Of a DNA stretch of 64,000 bases, positions 42,690 to 54,800 are shown one piece after another. Position 1 is the first letter of the stretch; each line of letters begins with the position of its first letter. A program made the translations under genes and the position numbers. Under the pieces are notes generated by a model. It saw nothing but the letters and a program-made list of their open reading frames with translations. It made no database searches and was not told where the DNA came from. Source of the DNA: Prunus persica (lineage: Eukaryota; Streptophyta; Magnoliopsida; Rosales; Rosaceae); the NCBI RefSeq assembly GCF_000346465.2, contig NC_034010.1, forward strand, positions 2,984,926 through 3,048,925. Reading direction: 5' to 3'.

Positions 42690-44547
42690 GTCCTCCGAGT
42701 CACCCACTCAATCTGATTTCATAGTCAAAAACTCCCCAGTTGACAACCAATTAAGAACTCTAAATAAATTTTTTTTAATTAACTGGAAAAGATTAGAAAA
42801 TCATTTACATGCTCCTGAGAATCAAATTAGGCAAAATAATTATCACACAGTCATCCCTGACAGAGTCAAAAGACAACAAATTTTTAATGATTGGAAAGAT
42901 TATATGCGATCTGCTAAAATTGAAATTTTTTATCTTGATTACGTAGAAAGCTGACATATGCCCAATGAGTTAAAAACTTTAACCCAAGAAAAATGGGAAA
43001 AGATGGATCACACTGAGATTCTCGCTAGTCACCCCCTGTTGAAACAATCATTATTAACCATAACAAAACAAAACTAGTAGCAACCCTTTCAAAGTCCCTG
43101 ATCTGGAAAATAAGATGTTAGTCGAGGAAAAAAATTATACCAACCAAAGTCTAGTTGTCGTAGGGAAACAATTAGATAAGATAGAAACAAAAATCTATAC
43201 GTTACTCCCCAATGAAGTCAAAACTAAAAATGAGAAACCTTTAGTTACATTCCAAGGTTTAAAGTCAAGTCCAACTTTCAAAACAAAAGAAACAATGACA
43301 AAAATTGAAAAAATGTTAGAAGAATTAACACCAGTCAAAAGAAAAGACAAGGAAAAGATTGAAACTAGTATTAGAGTTCTAGGATTCTTCCAGTTACCCC
43401 TTACTTCAGATAAATCCTCTGAATCTGAGTCAGCCTCCAGCATGGAAACAGAAATTAGTAATATTTCAAAAATTGAAAATGCATTTAGAAGTCTTGAGTT
43501 AGAAAATAATCCAAAAGTAAAGCGATTAACAAACAGAGTCAGCCCCACTAGTCTCACAAAAAATTGGTATCCAAGGCCAACACATCTGGATATTCAATAT
43601 GAAGAAAGAAATTCACAAATCAATTTTCAGTTTCCTTTGATAAATTATACGAATGGAACATTGATGGTCTCTCTGAGCAAGAAATCTTAAATAAACTTCA
43701 ACATATGTCCATGGTTGCCAATAGTTATATCACCAATCACAGTTTCAGGCAATCTAAAATTGTGCCTTTATTAGAAACTGGTTTCACTGGAACTCTTCGT
43801 TCCTGGTGGGATAAACATTTAACTAATGAGTCTAAACAACAAATAATTCATGCAGTCAAACTCAATGAAGATGGTCTCCCTATTTTTGATGAACAAATAG
43901 GTCAAGGCATAGAAGATGGAGTCAACACTTTATTATATACAATAGTTGAACATTTCATTGGAACACCTACTAATACTACTACTAGAATACACGATCAACT
44001 TAGTAACCTATGATGCCCTAAATTGTCTGATTTTAGATGGTATAAAGATGTGTTTATTTCCCGAGTTATGTTGAGAGATGATAGTAATCAGTCATTTTGG
44101 AAAGAAAAATTTGTTAATGGTCTTCCTAATTTATTTGCCCATAAGATTCGCACGACACTTAGTAATGAACAAGGTCATATCGATTGGGATAGTTTAACAC
44201 ATGGTAATATCATTAGCACAATTAATCAAGTTGGTATGAGAATGTGTGTTGATATGAAAATCGGTAAACAAATCCAGTCAGAAAGAAATTCTGCTAATTA
44301 TGAGTTAGGAAATTTTTGTGAACAATACGGGCTAATATCAGCTCCCCCGTCTAGAAAGGATAAGTCTAGTCATCACAAACAACAGTTTAGTAAGAGTCGC
44401 CATTATTCTTGTCAAAAACAGTCATTCCAACATAATAATGACAATAATGAATTTTATAGTAAAAAGAAATTTTCCCCTAAGAAAAATTGGAAAAAGAGTC
44501 ACGGAAAAGATAAGAATAGTCGCTTTAAGAAAAGTAAAATGTTATAA
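42690..44547 (+). pseudogene. Caulimovirid coat-protein-like region, frameshifted
   Basis: Several consecutive frames: 42690-43072, 43115-43690, 43705-44013 and 44023-44547. The middle part is Ser/Glu-rich. The later part has GTLRSWWDKHL and the WKEKFVNGLPNLFAHKI segment typical of the capsid core in this virus family, and it ends in a Lys/Arg-rich tract. It is broken by frameshifts near 43690 and 44540 and a stop at 44011. Confidence 0.7.
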
Positions 44548-45196
44548 ATGTGAAAAGTTTGGTCACTACGCTAATAATTGCAAAATAAAAGACACAATCA
44601 AACCATTGAAAATCACAGACGAAGAAAAAGACAAACTAATTAAAGTCCTTGAGCTTAGAAGTTCCGAGTCTAGTGAACATGATACCATCGACAGTAATAC
44701 TGAGACTCCTGAATTTGATTACTCAGATTCTCAATCCAGCTCTCCCAAAATACAATTTGGTTGCCAAGACAATTGTTGTAAGTCTTAGTCAGTTAATGTC
44801 CTCACTAAACAAGAAGAACAAGAAGAGTTATTAATTGATTTAATTAGCAAAGTAAAAAATTTTGAGTTAAAATCCGAATATCTGAAAAAGTTAAGAAAGG
44901 TCATCAGTCAAAAAGAACCAAGACAGTCTACCTCTCAAAAGATAAGTTTGAACACAACTTTAGAAAAATTTAATAAAAAGAAGGAAGTTACGCTACAAGA
45001 TTTGCAATCAGAAGTAAAGATAGTCAAGAAGGAAATTTTAGAACTTAGGCAAATAAGTCAAAAGTTACAGGTTGAAAATTATGAGATAAAACAAAATTTG
45101 AGTCACCTCCTGGAAAAAGATGATGCATCCAAAGGTTTGCCTGAGAGTCCAACAAATTCAGAGGACAAGTCCCATGAACCTCCTAACCAAGAATAA
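44548..45196 (+). pseudogene. Caulimovirid CCHC finger and coiled-coil tail
   Basis: In the next frame CYKCEKFGHYANNC (about 44552-44593) is a C-X2-C-X4-H-X4-C zinc knuckle, the RNA-binding signature at the end of the capsid protein. An acidic Ser-rich stretch follows to a stop at 44786. From 44948 to 45196 the sequence is a long heptad-like coiled coil (VKIVKKEILELRQISQKLQ). The downstream polymerase is missing. Confidence 0.75.
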
Positions 45197-45222
45197 TCAA
45201 CTGTCAATTTAATTAAACAAGT

Positions 45223-45241
45223 CATATATATATATATATAT
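45223..45241. repeat. (AT)n microsatellite, right edge of the caulimovirid relic
   Basis: About nine AT units directly after the last virus-like frame. Confidence 0.9.
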
Positions 45242-45334
45242 TTTCTTTAAAGTTGATAAATCAAGAAAATGTGCTACAAAAACTTGGGCATGGCATGCAT
45301 ATATGCTTGAGCTGGATGTTCAGGGAAATATTTA

Positions 45335-45925
45335 GGTTTAGCTTTTAAATATTCTAAAACCATCTTTTAGAAAAGTGTAGTAGGATCGCCTTTGCTTGAA
45401 GAAATATTTGACATACTTGAGTTGGGTTAGTATTATCAATAAGGAGAATACGTCAAGTATCCCCTCACTTTTATTTTCCTTGTTATAGAGGGCTAGTATT
45501 TATACCAGCCTTCCTCGTTAGTTAAGGTTAAGGAGGTATATACTCTCGCTTATCATTCTTTATTATTGAGTGGTAATTTATTAATAAATTTGGTAACTCA
45601 TATCCTTAAAATCCATGTTAATTATTTGAAAATTCCTTCACATGTGTTAATGTGCATTAGGAAATATTGACCAATACGGTGTGGCAGCCCAAATTCAATC
45701 CATATTATCGTACATTAGAGTAGTTCCGAGTATTGGATCTTCAAAATGCAAAAAGAAATCCTTGAATTTTTTTTTTTTTGGTAAAAAGATTCCTTGAAAT
45801 TGGGTTGGTAGAGAGAGAGATGTGTGTTGTTACGTGCTACCTAGGTTTGCTTTTAAATATTCTAAAACCATCTTTGTAAACATGGCATCACCTTCTCTTG
45901 AAGTAATGCTCGTTATACATCTTCT
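45335..45925. repeat. Tandem duplication B1-A2-B2
   Basis: TTTTAAATATTCTAAAACCATCTTT occurs at about 45345 and again at 45855 in similar context (B1 and B2). The sequence between them repeats unit A1 of 41040-41230. An A-B segment was therefore duplicated in tandem, and the caulimovirid relic sits between A1 and B1. Confidence 0.65.
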
Positions 45926-45929
45926 CCTT

Positions 45930-47770
45930 GTCTCTTTTTATATATAGCTAACACAAACTCATCCTTAACCTCTTCTACATAGCGAATGTGACATACTCAT
46001 TCACTTCCTCTGAGTTCTCAGTTCATATATTGTCCCTTTTGTGGTTATAATTAATTATATCATTCAAGCTTCTCGCAACAGTTCACCAGTGTTTGCTAAA
46101 ACATTGCATTGGAGAGCTAGGTAAGTCTTGAAATAGTTGTTTGCCTTCACACTTTAGCACAACACAAGTGGTTCGCTTGACACTTTACTGGAAAACTTAT
46201 GTATTTTTGGGGATTAAGAGCCTGTTTACTTTCTTTGGTTCCATGTCTATAAGTTTCCTTGCTTTTCTTCTTCTAAACCTACTTAGCTTTATTTTGTCCT
46301 ATTTCTGTATTATTTATCATTTCACAGCACAAATATATATCTTTGTTTCATCTTTATATTTCTGGCTTTATGTCTGCAGTCTTGCAATAATGAGCATTCA
46401 GATTGCGGATAGTGCTGTAAATTGCTGCTAACTCGAGGTTGGTTTTCCTTAGAAAATTTTAATTTTCTTTATCGACTACCTCTTGGCACACACTCACACC
46501 TTCATTAATTTAAGTTTCTTCTTCTTCATTGTTTTTTTACTGTGATGGAATCTTTTAGAGTAAACATACATTAGTTTATGTATTAAAAACAAGAAAACAA
46601 ATGAAAAACCAAAGAATGTAGTTGTTTAGCAAAATTACTTAACCAAGAGTATTTGAAGGGTTTTTAATAATGTTTCTGTGGTCTCTTCCTTTATATATAT
46701 AAAGATTTCATTTTATGTTACTACACCCAATTTATATTAGATTGCTTTCTTAAGTTAGGAAAGTATTGAAGTTAGCTCAAGGGGTGAGAGAATGCAAGGT
46801 AATGACAAAGAATTAGGATACGTGTAGGTTCAATACCTTCTAAATAGCTAGAACAAGAAATAGTGATAAAAAAGAAACGGTGTTTTTCTAGAATTTTGAA
46901 TACTTCACCCAAAAAAATGTGTTGATTTTATGTTAGTATATATCCGCGTTTTTTCAATTTCAACAAGTTATGCCATTTTTTGATATGGTTACACATAGGG
47001 TCCACTTAAATGTCAATGTGGCACAAATAGGGACCATTTTTTTTTAAAATTAAATGAAGTAGAATAAAATATTAATAAAACATGTGAAATTCAATTTAAG
47101 ATTAAGAAAAGATTCTTAAACGAAAAACAAAATATTAAAAAACTAACAAACACTTATGGTCTGCTTGATAATGATTTCAGTTTTTTGTTTTTATTACTTT
47201 TCACTTTTCAATTTTTAAAAACTAAAACTACAAAACTTGTTTGGTAACCAATTTTAGTTTTAAAAATGAAATTGAAAATTGTTTAAAAGTTGTTTGATAA
47301 CTTATTTCAGTTTTATTTGGAACTTAAAAATGAAATTTTTTTGGGGTCAAATTGTGAATATGAGATCATATATAATGAAAGTCCATGTTCCAATATGATC
47401 CTAGTCGGGAGGTCCCAAATAAGAAGTTTGGTAACTTAAGTGCAATGCATGTGTCGTGATGTTAATTGGTAAAAGAGAAAGAAGCACCAAAAAAATAAAA
47501 ATAAAATAAAACTAAAACGAAACACTAAAAACTATCATTATCTCTCTTATTGAATTACCGGTAAATTAGAGCGAAAATTAGTCAAGTGAGCAACGTCTTC
47601 AAGGACAAAGCACTGGTCATGAGCTTGTTGTCGATTTGAACTTTGTGATCAGATTTGCCTGCTTTCCAGTGAACCAAATGGAACTATGAGGGAGTAATTG
47701 GATTTGAAATCGGATATCGGTGGTTTTAAAACGATGGACTTGACTGGAATATGAGTGGGGTAGTATTTGT
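45930..47770. other. Intergenic region with a promoter-like patch
   Basis: CTTTTTATATATAGCTAAC at about 45935-45953 is a good TATA candidate. A donor-like GCTAG/GTAAGTC follows at about 46120, so a non-coding first exon is possible, perhaps for the NB-LRR gene 5.7 kb away, but nothing proves it. The rest is AT-rich. A small-element-like TTTGGTAACCAATTTTAG motif lies near 47240. Confidence 0.3.
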
Positions 47771-49340
47771 CACAAAAAGAGGTGTCGTTTTAATTTTATA
47801 AATACTCACAAGTGCACAAATCAAATGTAATATAGATGTGTAAGAATGAGATCGTACCCACAAGGATTGCATGAAAAAAATAGAGAACTAACCCAAATAA
47901 ATTAAGGGAGATTCACTATTATACCCACTATAGGGCCCAAATTATAAAAATACTATATATAAAAATGGACTTTAGAAACACACCCAAAGCCCATTTACAA
48001 CATAACAAAGAGGCTTTTAACTTTTTATAAATTACAAAACTGTCATCTATTTTTAAAACAAGCCAAACCCCAAAAGCTCCTAAAAAACCCCAAAACACTC
48101 AATAGGGCATCAAAGTAATTTAATAATCAAAATTTTATTAAAGAGAGCAAGCTGTTATTTTTTGGGGTTTTTTTTGTTTATAGAAATTAAATGGTGAAGG
48201 GTTTATTTATATTTTTTATGCTAAGATTGGGTGTATGACTAAATATCTCTTAAATTAATTCAATTACTCACCTAGTACCTTCCGAGGTTGATTTGTTGGT
48301 TTTTTTTTTCATAAAAAAAAATATAAAAAAATATACAGAAATTCTAAGGCATTAGAATCCACACCACTATTCCATAAAATTCTAATTATTTACCTATCAA
48401 TTTCCAATTTCCATGGAGTAGCGATCTAGAAATCAATCTACTACTTTCTCATGATATATCAATTAAGCATGCAATTTAATAAATCTTTTGTAAATTCCCT
48501 TTCCTTTTTTGGTAGAACTTCTAAGCATCACATGTAAATAAAGGTATTTAACTACAAAGGATCAAAGTTTCCTAAGCATACCCTAGGTGAAAAAGGTTTT
48601 TTGAATGACAAGAGATCAAAGAAATTTGTATAGTAAATATAAAACCAAAGACATATTAATAAATCAACCCAATTTTAACTACCACAAATACATGATAGAA
48701 GTGGTGAAAATAAAGCAAATCTATTAATCACGTGAAGCCAACATTATTAACATCAAAGAATATAATTTATAAATTAAAAGATAAAAACAGGAAATTAATT
48801 TTATAATGGTATTTCACCATTAACATAATTTAACTAGAATAAATAAAAAAATAAACTACATAATAAGAGATAAAAACTAAAGTAAAGAAAAATTAAAGTA
48901 GAGAGAAAAAGGAGAAAAAGTGTATCATAAACCCCTTCGTTCCTTGCCTCTCGGCTCCTCAAGATTCTCTCCAATTCTTCTACATTTTCTATCCTGTTTC
49001 TGCTCTCCTGTTTGTTGTCCAATTTCAATTTTCTTCCACTTTGGGTTTGGATTTGGATGCATCACACGGGTTGCTCTCCATCCTTTTTCTTTGTCTTCGG
49101 GCTTTGGACGTAGTCAATATCCACCTTATCTTCTATCTTCTTCTTGCAACACATTCTTTATTCCTCCTCATTTGCTATTGGTGGTAGACTCTCAATATCT
49201 AAAAAGAACCGCACACTAAACACAAAAACCAAGACTGTAAACAATCAATACAAATAATCTAAAAGATTAAAATAAAATAAAATAAAACAGTAATAAATAT
49301 AAATTTAAGGATAAAACTTATATTAATTTTGTGCTCATCA
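47771..49340 (-). repeat. LTR-like sequence (minus strand), possible LARD LTR
   Basis: On the minus strand it starts TGATGAGCACAAAATTAATA at 49340 and ends CCTCTTTTTGTGACA at 47771, giving TG...CA ends. The GTACCCACAAGGATTG stretch near 47860 is a type of sequence I associate with long plant LTRs. No matching 5-bp TSD was found and there is no internal region, so this is tentative. The MITE at 47905 lies within it. Confidence 0.3.
47905..48250. mobile_element. MITE with TSD TAAATTA
   Basis: The left end AGGGAGATTCACTATTATAC and the inverted right end AGAGATATTTAGTCATACAC match over about 25 bp with changes. TAAATTA flanks both sides (47898-47904, 48251-48257). 346 bp, AT-rich, non-coding. 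Confidence 0.55.
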
Positions 49341-49471
49341 TGTTGGAACTAGGATGCTCGGTTCGGTAACCGAACCTAGGGGCACAAACCAACCACTGAA
49401 CCGATGGTGGTCCAAATTCTACAATCGGTTTGCCGACTGTCGTTCGAAGTCAACCACTGTCTGTGCGGTAG

Positions 49472-49478
<7 letters not shown>

Positions 49479-49509
<31 letters not shown>
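49479..49509. repeat. (GA)n microsatellite
   Basis: About 15 GA units in a GC-richer patch at 49341-49700. The patch also shows GGTTCGG-TAA-CCGAACC at about 49360 but no gene. Confidence 0.9.
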
Positions 49510-49510
<1 letters not shown>

Positions 49511-49699
49511 AGATATGTGCGTCAGCTGCATCAAATGAAGAAGAGATGGTGTGCGATGGCTGCGAAGAGAGGACAAGAAGGATGGCCTCGAATTGAAGAG
49601 GAGTGCGGCCGCAGCTGCGAAGAGAGGAGAAATGGGGAAGAAGAATATAGGAGAGAGAAAATGAGGTGGAGAAGAAGATAAGATACAAAAGGAGAAGGA

Positions 49700-51505
49700 G
49701 AAGAAAATACGGAGGGAATAAAGTGGTGGGACTGTTTGGGAATGATTTTGGAGGACTAAAAGCACTTTATATGACCACGTTTGGTAGAAAATGTTAGAAG
49801 TGCTTTTAGGTCGTGAAAGCGCTTTCTAGAGAAGCATCTACTATGTATTTCTTCAGGAAGCACTCCCAAGTAATTTCCCAAGAAGATTTTTGCATTTCTT
49901 ATGAAAATTTCAACATCTTTATAATGAAAGCGCTTTTGTAAGAAACTCTTATGATCAAAAGTGCTTCCTAGAGAAGAAGTCCCAAACAAGTGGTAGAAGC
50001 CCTCCTCTCCAACAAGCAGGTTAAGGGTTTGAGTCCCTTTTGGAGCATAATTTGAAATATTCTTCACAACTGATAGAGTTCAATTTGTTGGCCGAAACAA
50101 AAAATTAAGTGAAAAGTCATGAACCAAATGGTTTGGTTTGGTGGGTTTGGCGATCTATAGATCTAAAATTCTAACCCTATGTGAGATGGGATATGGGGGT
50201 GACGACTACAGTGAGATATAGGGTGAGGGGCCGCGGTTGGAAGTTAGATTGGGGGAAGGGGTGAGCTGTCTCTTAGGGGCTTTAGGTTGCTTCGCATGTG
50301 CCTTGTTGTACACTCACATACCTGTATGGATTAATCGCGAACCCGATAATAGGGTCCCTAAGATTTAAGGACTAGGTCAGTATTATTTCGACTAATATTC
50401 TTGTTTGAAATATAAGTAAAGCTTCAGCAGAAGAACTATTGATTGATCACGTATAGTAAATTCACCCTCTATGCGTACTTTTCCTAGTGTCTCTACGTAA
50501 ATGACTAAAGAACAATCATCCTCCTAATTAACCAAACATAAGATGCCCCAGTTTTTGTTTTATGGATTATCATTACTCAATTAACAATCCTATGGCTATG
50601 AACTATATTGACTATGAAGATAAAAGAGCAAGGTCTCATAAATCTACTTAACTTTTACTTTCTCTCTATTTCATATTCATTGGCCTATTGTTTAAGCATA
50701 TAATTGTTGATAGGAATATTTCTAGCCATAATGACCTTGCCATTAATTTAATTTAATTACTAAGTAAATATATATAGGTAATATCCATAAAAGATTACAT
50801 AAAATTATTAGGTTTTATGGGATATTTCCCACACAACATATAGTGGAACAATATTATAGGTGGCCCTTTGAGCTAGGCTGAACTCATTTTTTAAGCTAGT
50901 TTAAGCTCAAATTTAGCCCGAGTTAATATAGTATAACATGCCCTAAGAATGCATATCCCTAAAAGATTGGTCGTTCATGTGAGGAAAGAAAATCAATGAA
51001 CATTTTAAAGTACACCAATATAATAATTGGAACATCTTTCCATTTAATTATAAGATTATAAACATTTAGGACCAAACTTTAATGAAACAAACGCAAGGTA
51101 TCTTATAAAAAGATGTGAGCTCCTAATGAGATTTGTTAGCTCGGCACACCAAATCATAAGCTTGGGTCATTTTAACAAGGGGAGAATTGCACTTAGACTC
51201 CCCGACGTTTGGTATAATTACAGTCAGATCTCACATGTTTTATATATTACGATCACACCCCTTGTGTTAGTTAACTTTGACATAAACTGGTAGTTGACTG
51301 GATTTTAACAAATGAAATGTCTGTTCTAACCTTTCTACATAAATATCAACAAAATACCTTAAAATCAATTTTAAAATAAACAAAAAGGTTAAAGCTTAAA
51401 AATTAAAATTAAAAACTCCCAAAACTTGAGTCTTACCTGACCCCTCCGCATCCCCCACCTAGTAACCACCCCATACCATGCCACCCCCTCATACTTACCG
51501 GTGAC
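49700..51505. other. Intergenic region upstream of the NB-LRR gene
   Basis: AT-rich. Around 51183-51270 a GGGAGAATTGCACTTAGACTC motif resembles the terminus of a MULE-like element, but no partner end was seen. No coding frame that I can support. Confidence 0.35.
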
Positions 51506-51508
51506 ATG

Positions 51509-51511
<3 letters not shown>

Positions 51512-51542
<31 letters not shown>
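51512..51542. repeat. (CT)n microsatellite
   Basis: About 15 CT units, 284 bp upstream of the NB-LRR start codon. Confidence 0.9.
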
Positions 51543-51546
<4 letters not shown>

Positions 51547-51825
51547 ACATATTAGTGTCCCACTCCCTCTCTAATATGAGAGGATGACTGATATCTCCAT
51601 AGCAGGAGCTGTAATGGTTGGGTGTCTTGAGAAATTTTTTGGTGAGGAAGGAGGAAGAGTGTTTATAGATTATGAGTTACAATTGCTATGAGATTTGTTT
51701 GGTTGGGTTTTTGATTGGTTTACCTTTGACTTTTTCATAATTAAAATTGTAGGTGTTGAACCGGTTGCATTTTTTGTTTGAGATTTTGTTGGTCTCTAAC
51801 GGCTTTATATCAAAGGCAACAAAAA

Positions 51826-54800
51826 ATGGAAGAAATTGTTGAAGAACCAGTGCCACTAATTGGGAGACAACTCAACTATCTAATTTACTATGATTCCAAC
51901 ATAGAAAGTCTAAAAGATGCTCTTAAAAAGCTTGACGACAAGAAAAATGATGTGCAAAGATCTGTGGATGCTGCAAAAAGGAATGGTGCAACCATCAAAG
52001 ATCAAGTTCAGAGCTGGCTGGAGGATGTAAGCAAAACATTTCGTGAAGCACAAGAACTTGAAACTAGAGTCAACATGCAAAGGCGGTGTTTGTATGGATT
52101 GTGCCCAAGTTTGAAATTGCGGTATTCTCTGAGTAGGAAAGCGAAGAAGATTGCTCAGGCAGTGTTTATACTTGATCTCAAACTAGATGGAGGACTGAGT
52201 AATAATGTTGCCAATCCTGCACCTTTGGAAAAGCTAGGGTCAATAATCTCTGGAGATGGTTTTAAGAGTTTTGAATCCAGAAAAGCAGTCATGAATGATG
52301 TGCTTATAGCTTTGAGGAATGAAAAGTCAAGAATAATTGGGGTATGCGGGATGGGAGGTGTGGGTAAAACCACAATGGTGAGAGAAATCAGAGAAATCAT
52401 CAACAGATTAGAAGGAACGAATAGGCTGTTTGATAAGGTTGTGTTGGCAACTATATCTGCAACTGTAAACATTACGAGAATTCAAACTGAAATTGCAGAC
52501 TCACTGGATATGGAATTCGTCAAGGAAAGTGAATCTATAAGAGCACAAAGGCTACATGAGACAATCAAGTACAGTAATAGAATCTTAATTATATTAGATG
52601 ATGTATGGTCAGAGCTTAAATTAGAGGATGTAGGAATCCCTTTTGGTGTTTATGAAAGGTGCAAAATTTTGTTGACATCTCAAAATGAAGAAGTTTGTAA
52701 AATAATGGGGTGTAAAGATGACATTTTTAGAGTCCAAGCCTTAAATAAAGAAGAAGCATGGGAGCTTTTCAGGGCGACTGTAGGTGAATCCTTGGACAAT
52801 AATCCTGATTTGTCTCATGCTGCAAAGTTGATTGTTGATGAATGCAAAGGTTTACCCATTGCTATCATAACTGTTGGGAAAGCTCTTCTATCAAGTAACG
52901 GCAAGCATGAATGGACTACTGCCTTGGAAGAACTAAAAAACTCTACCTCAGTAAATATCCCTGGAATGGAACCCAAGGTTTATTCTTGCATAAAATTGAG
53001 TTATGATAAATTGGAGAGTGATGAAGTCAAGTCATGCTTTTTACTTTGTTGCTTATTTCCTGAAGATTATGATGTTCCAATTGAGTATTTGGTGAGGTAT
53101 GGGTCGGGTCGAGCAACTTTCAGAAACACCAACACAATCGAAGATGTAAGAAACAAAGTGCATTATTTCATTGGACAACTAAAAAGAAGGTATTTGTTGC
53201 TGGATAGTGAAAAGGAAGAATGTATCAAAATGCACGACATAGTTCGTGATGTTGCTATATCAATTGCCTCAAAAGATCCTCACAGATTTATGGTAAGATC
53301 ATTTGATGCTGAAGGTGGAGGTAGAGGATGGCCAGGAGTACAAAAAGTTACAAACCAAGAACATTGCAATGCAATTTCGTTCCTCGATGTTACGTTAGAT
53401 GAAGATATTTCTGATGGTTTGGAGTGCCCAAAACTTGAGCTTCTACAATTGAAAAATTCCTCCTGTAGTTTTGAATATTCCAACCACTTTAAAAGGTTGA
53501 GAGAACTTAAGGTTTTAGCTGTCTTGGGAATGGATATGTCAGGTTACTTGGCCTCGAAAAGATCACTACCGCTTGGAGAACCCAAGTACCTTCATACCTT
53601 GTGTCTAGAGGATTGCGAATTGGGAGACATATCCCATGTTATTGGAGAATTGGAGAATTTGGAGATCCTCAGCTTTGCTCGCTCTCAAATCAAGAAGTTG
53701 CCTAAAGAAATAGGACTTCTTCATCAGTTAAGGATGCTGGATGCAACAGACTGTAAAGCACTTGAAGAAATTCCTCATGGTGTCTTATCCAACTTGAGGA
53801 GATTAGAAGAGTTGTACATGGCAGAAAGCTTTCTCTATTGGGAGCCAGCAACAGGAAGCAAGGATGAAACCAACATGGCAAGCCTTGATGAGGTGATGTC
53901 TCTTTATGATCATTTAAATGTCTTAGCCATAAAAATCCATGATGTTCAGATGTTGAGGAATGTTGAGTTTTTTTTAAAAAGCCAGCCTATAAGATTTCAT
54001 GTGTCAATCAATATTAGTTGGTCATACCTAAAAAAGAGTTTCAAGAACCGAATGCCTGGTTATCTGTTCGAAAATAGTTTGATGCTTCGTGGTGATGTAA
54101 AGGAACATTTGGAGATTGGAGCAGTTAGATACTTCTTGAAGCAATCTGAAAACTTAAGCCTACACCACACATACAATTTAAAGTATGTCATCGAGGAGTT
54201 AGATGATCAAGGGGACTTTCAACACTTGAAAGTGTTATTAATCATGAATGATTTTGACATAGAGTATCTTATGAATGGAATATATTGGCCTCGCCGTCGT
54301 CAACCTGCCTTCCCCATCTTAGAGTCGGTTACCTTCAAGAATGTTCACAAACTAAAAGTTATGTGTCGTGGCAAACTGCCAGACAAGCACTCCTTCATGA
54401 ACCTAAGGTCCATTGCAATTGACAGTTGTCATAAGTTAAAATATGTATTTTCACTATCCGTAGCACAAAACTTGGTACAACTCCAAAGCTTAACGGTTAA
54501 AATCTGTGCTGAAGTGGAAGAGATCATATCAAAGGAGAGAATGGAAGATGATAATGCATCTCGCATATTCCCAGGATTAACTATTTTGAAACTTTCTTTT
54601 CTACAAATTCTTCATCGTTTCTACATGGGAAACCAACAGGACTCCACCAATGAGGTATGTCTATACACCTTTAATGCTTGAATGGTATATACTTGTTACT
54701 CTTTGGAATATGCTGCTTTTGTTTTGCTTGATACTGTCGTTCTAGGTCTCGAAGTTGATTTGGGTTGACCTTAATCATTTTTGGTCTGTTGGAAATTTTA

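Larger units (their letters stand above)
41309..45222 (+). mobile_element. Endogenous pararetrovirus (Caulimoviridae), partial and decayed
   Basis: The order of parts is leader, movement-protein-like region, coat-protein-like region, CCHC zinc finger and a coiled-coil tail, as in the first part of a plant pararetrovirus genome. Protease, reverse transcriptase and RNase H are absent; the copy ends at a TA repeat at 45223. Frames are broken by stops (41775, 42420, 42681, 42952) and several shifts. Codons are AT-rich and unlike the neighbouring host genes. Florendovirus- or petuvirus-like is the most plausible group, but without RT this cannot be settled by eye. It has no LTRs, and both edges are TA repeats. 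Confidence 0.8.

Noticed and set aside
46141..46431. Hydrophobic 96-codon frame, possible membrane peptide
   Set aside because: AT-rich, no homologous family seen, no ATG in a good context, and it could equally be intron or 5' UTR.
49376..49765. Minus-strand Ser/Leu-rich frame
   Set aside because: Produced by the GA/CT repeat and low-complexity purine-rich sequence.
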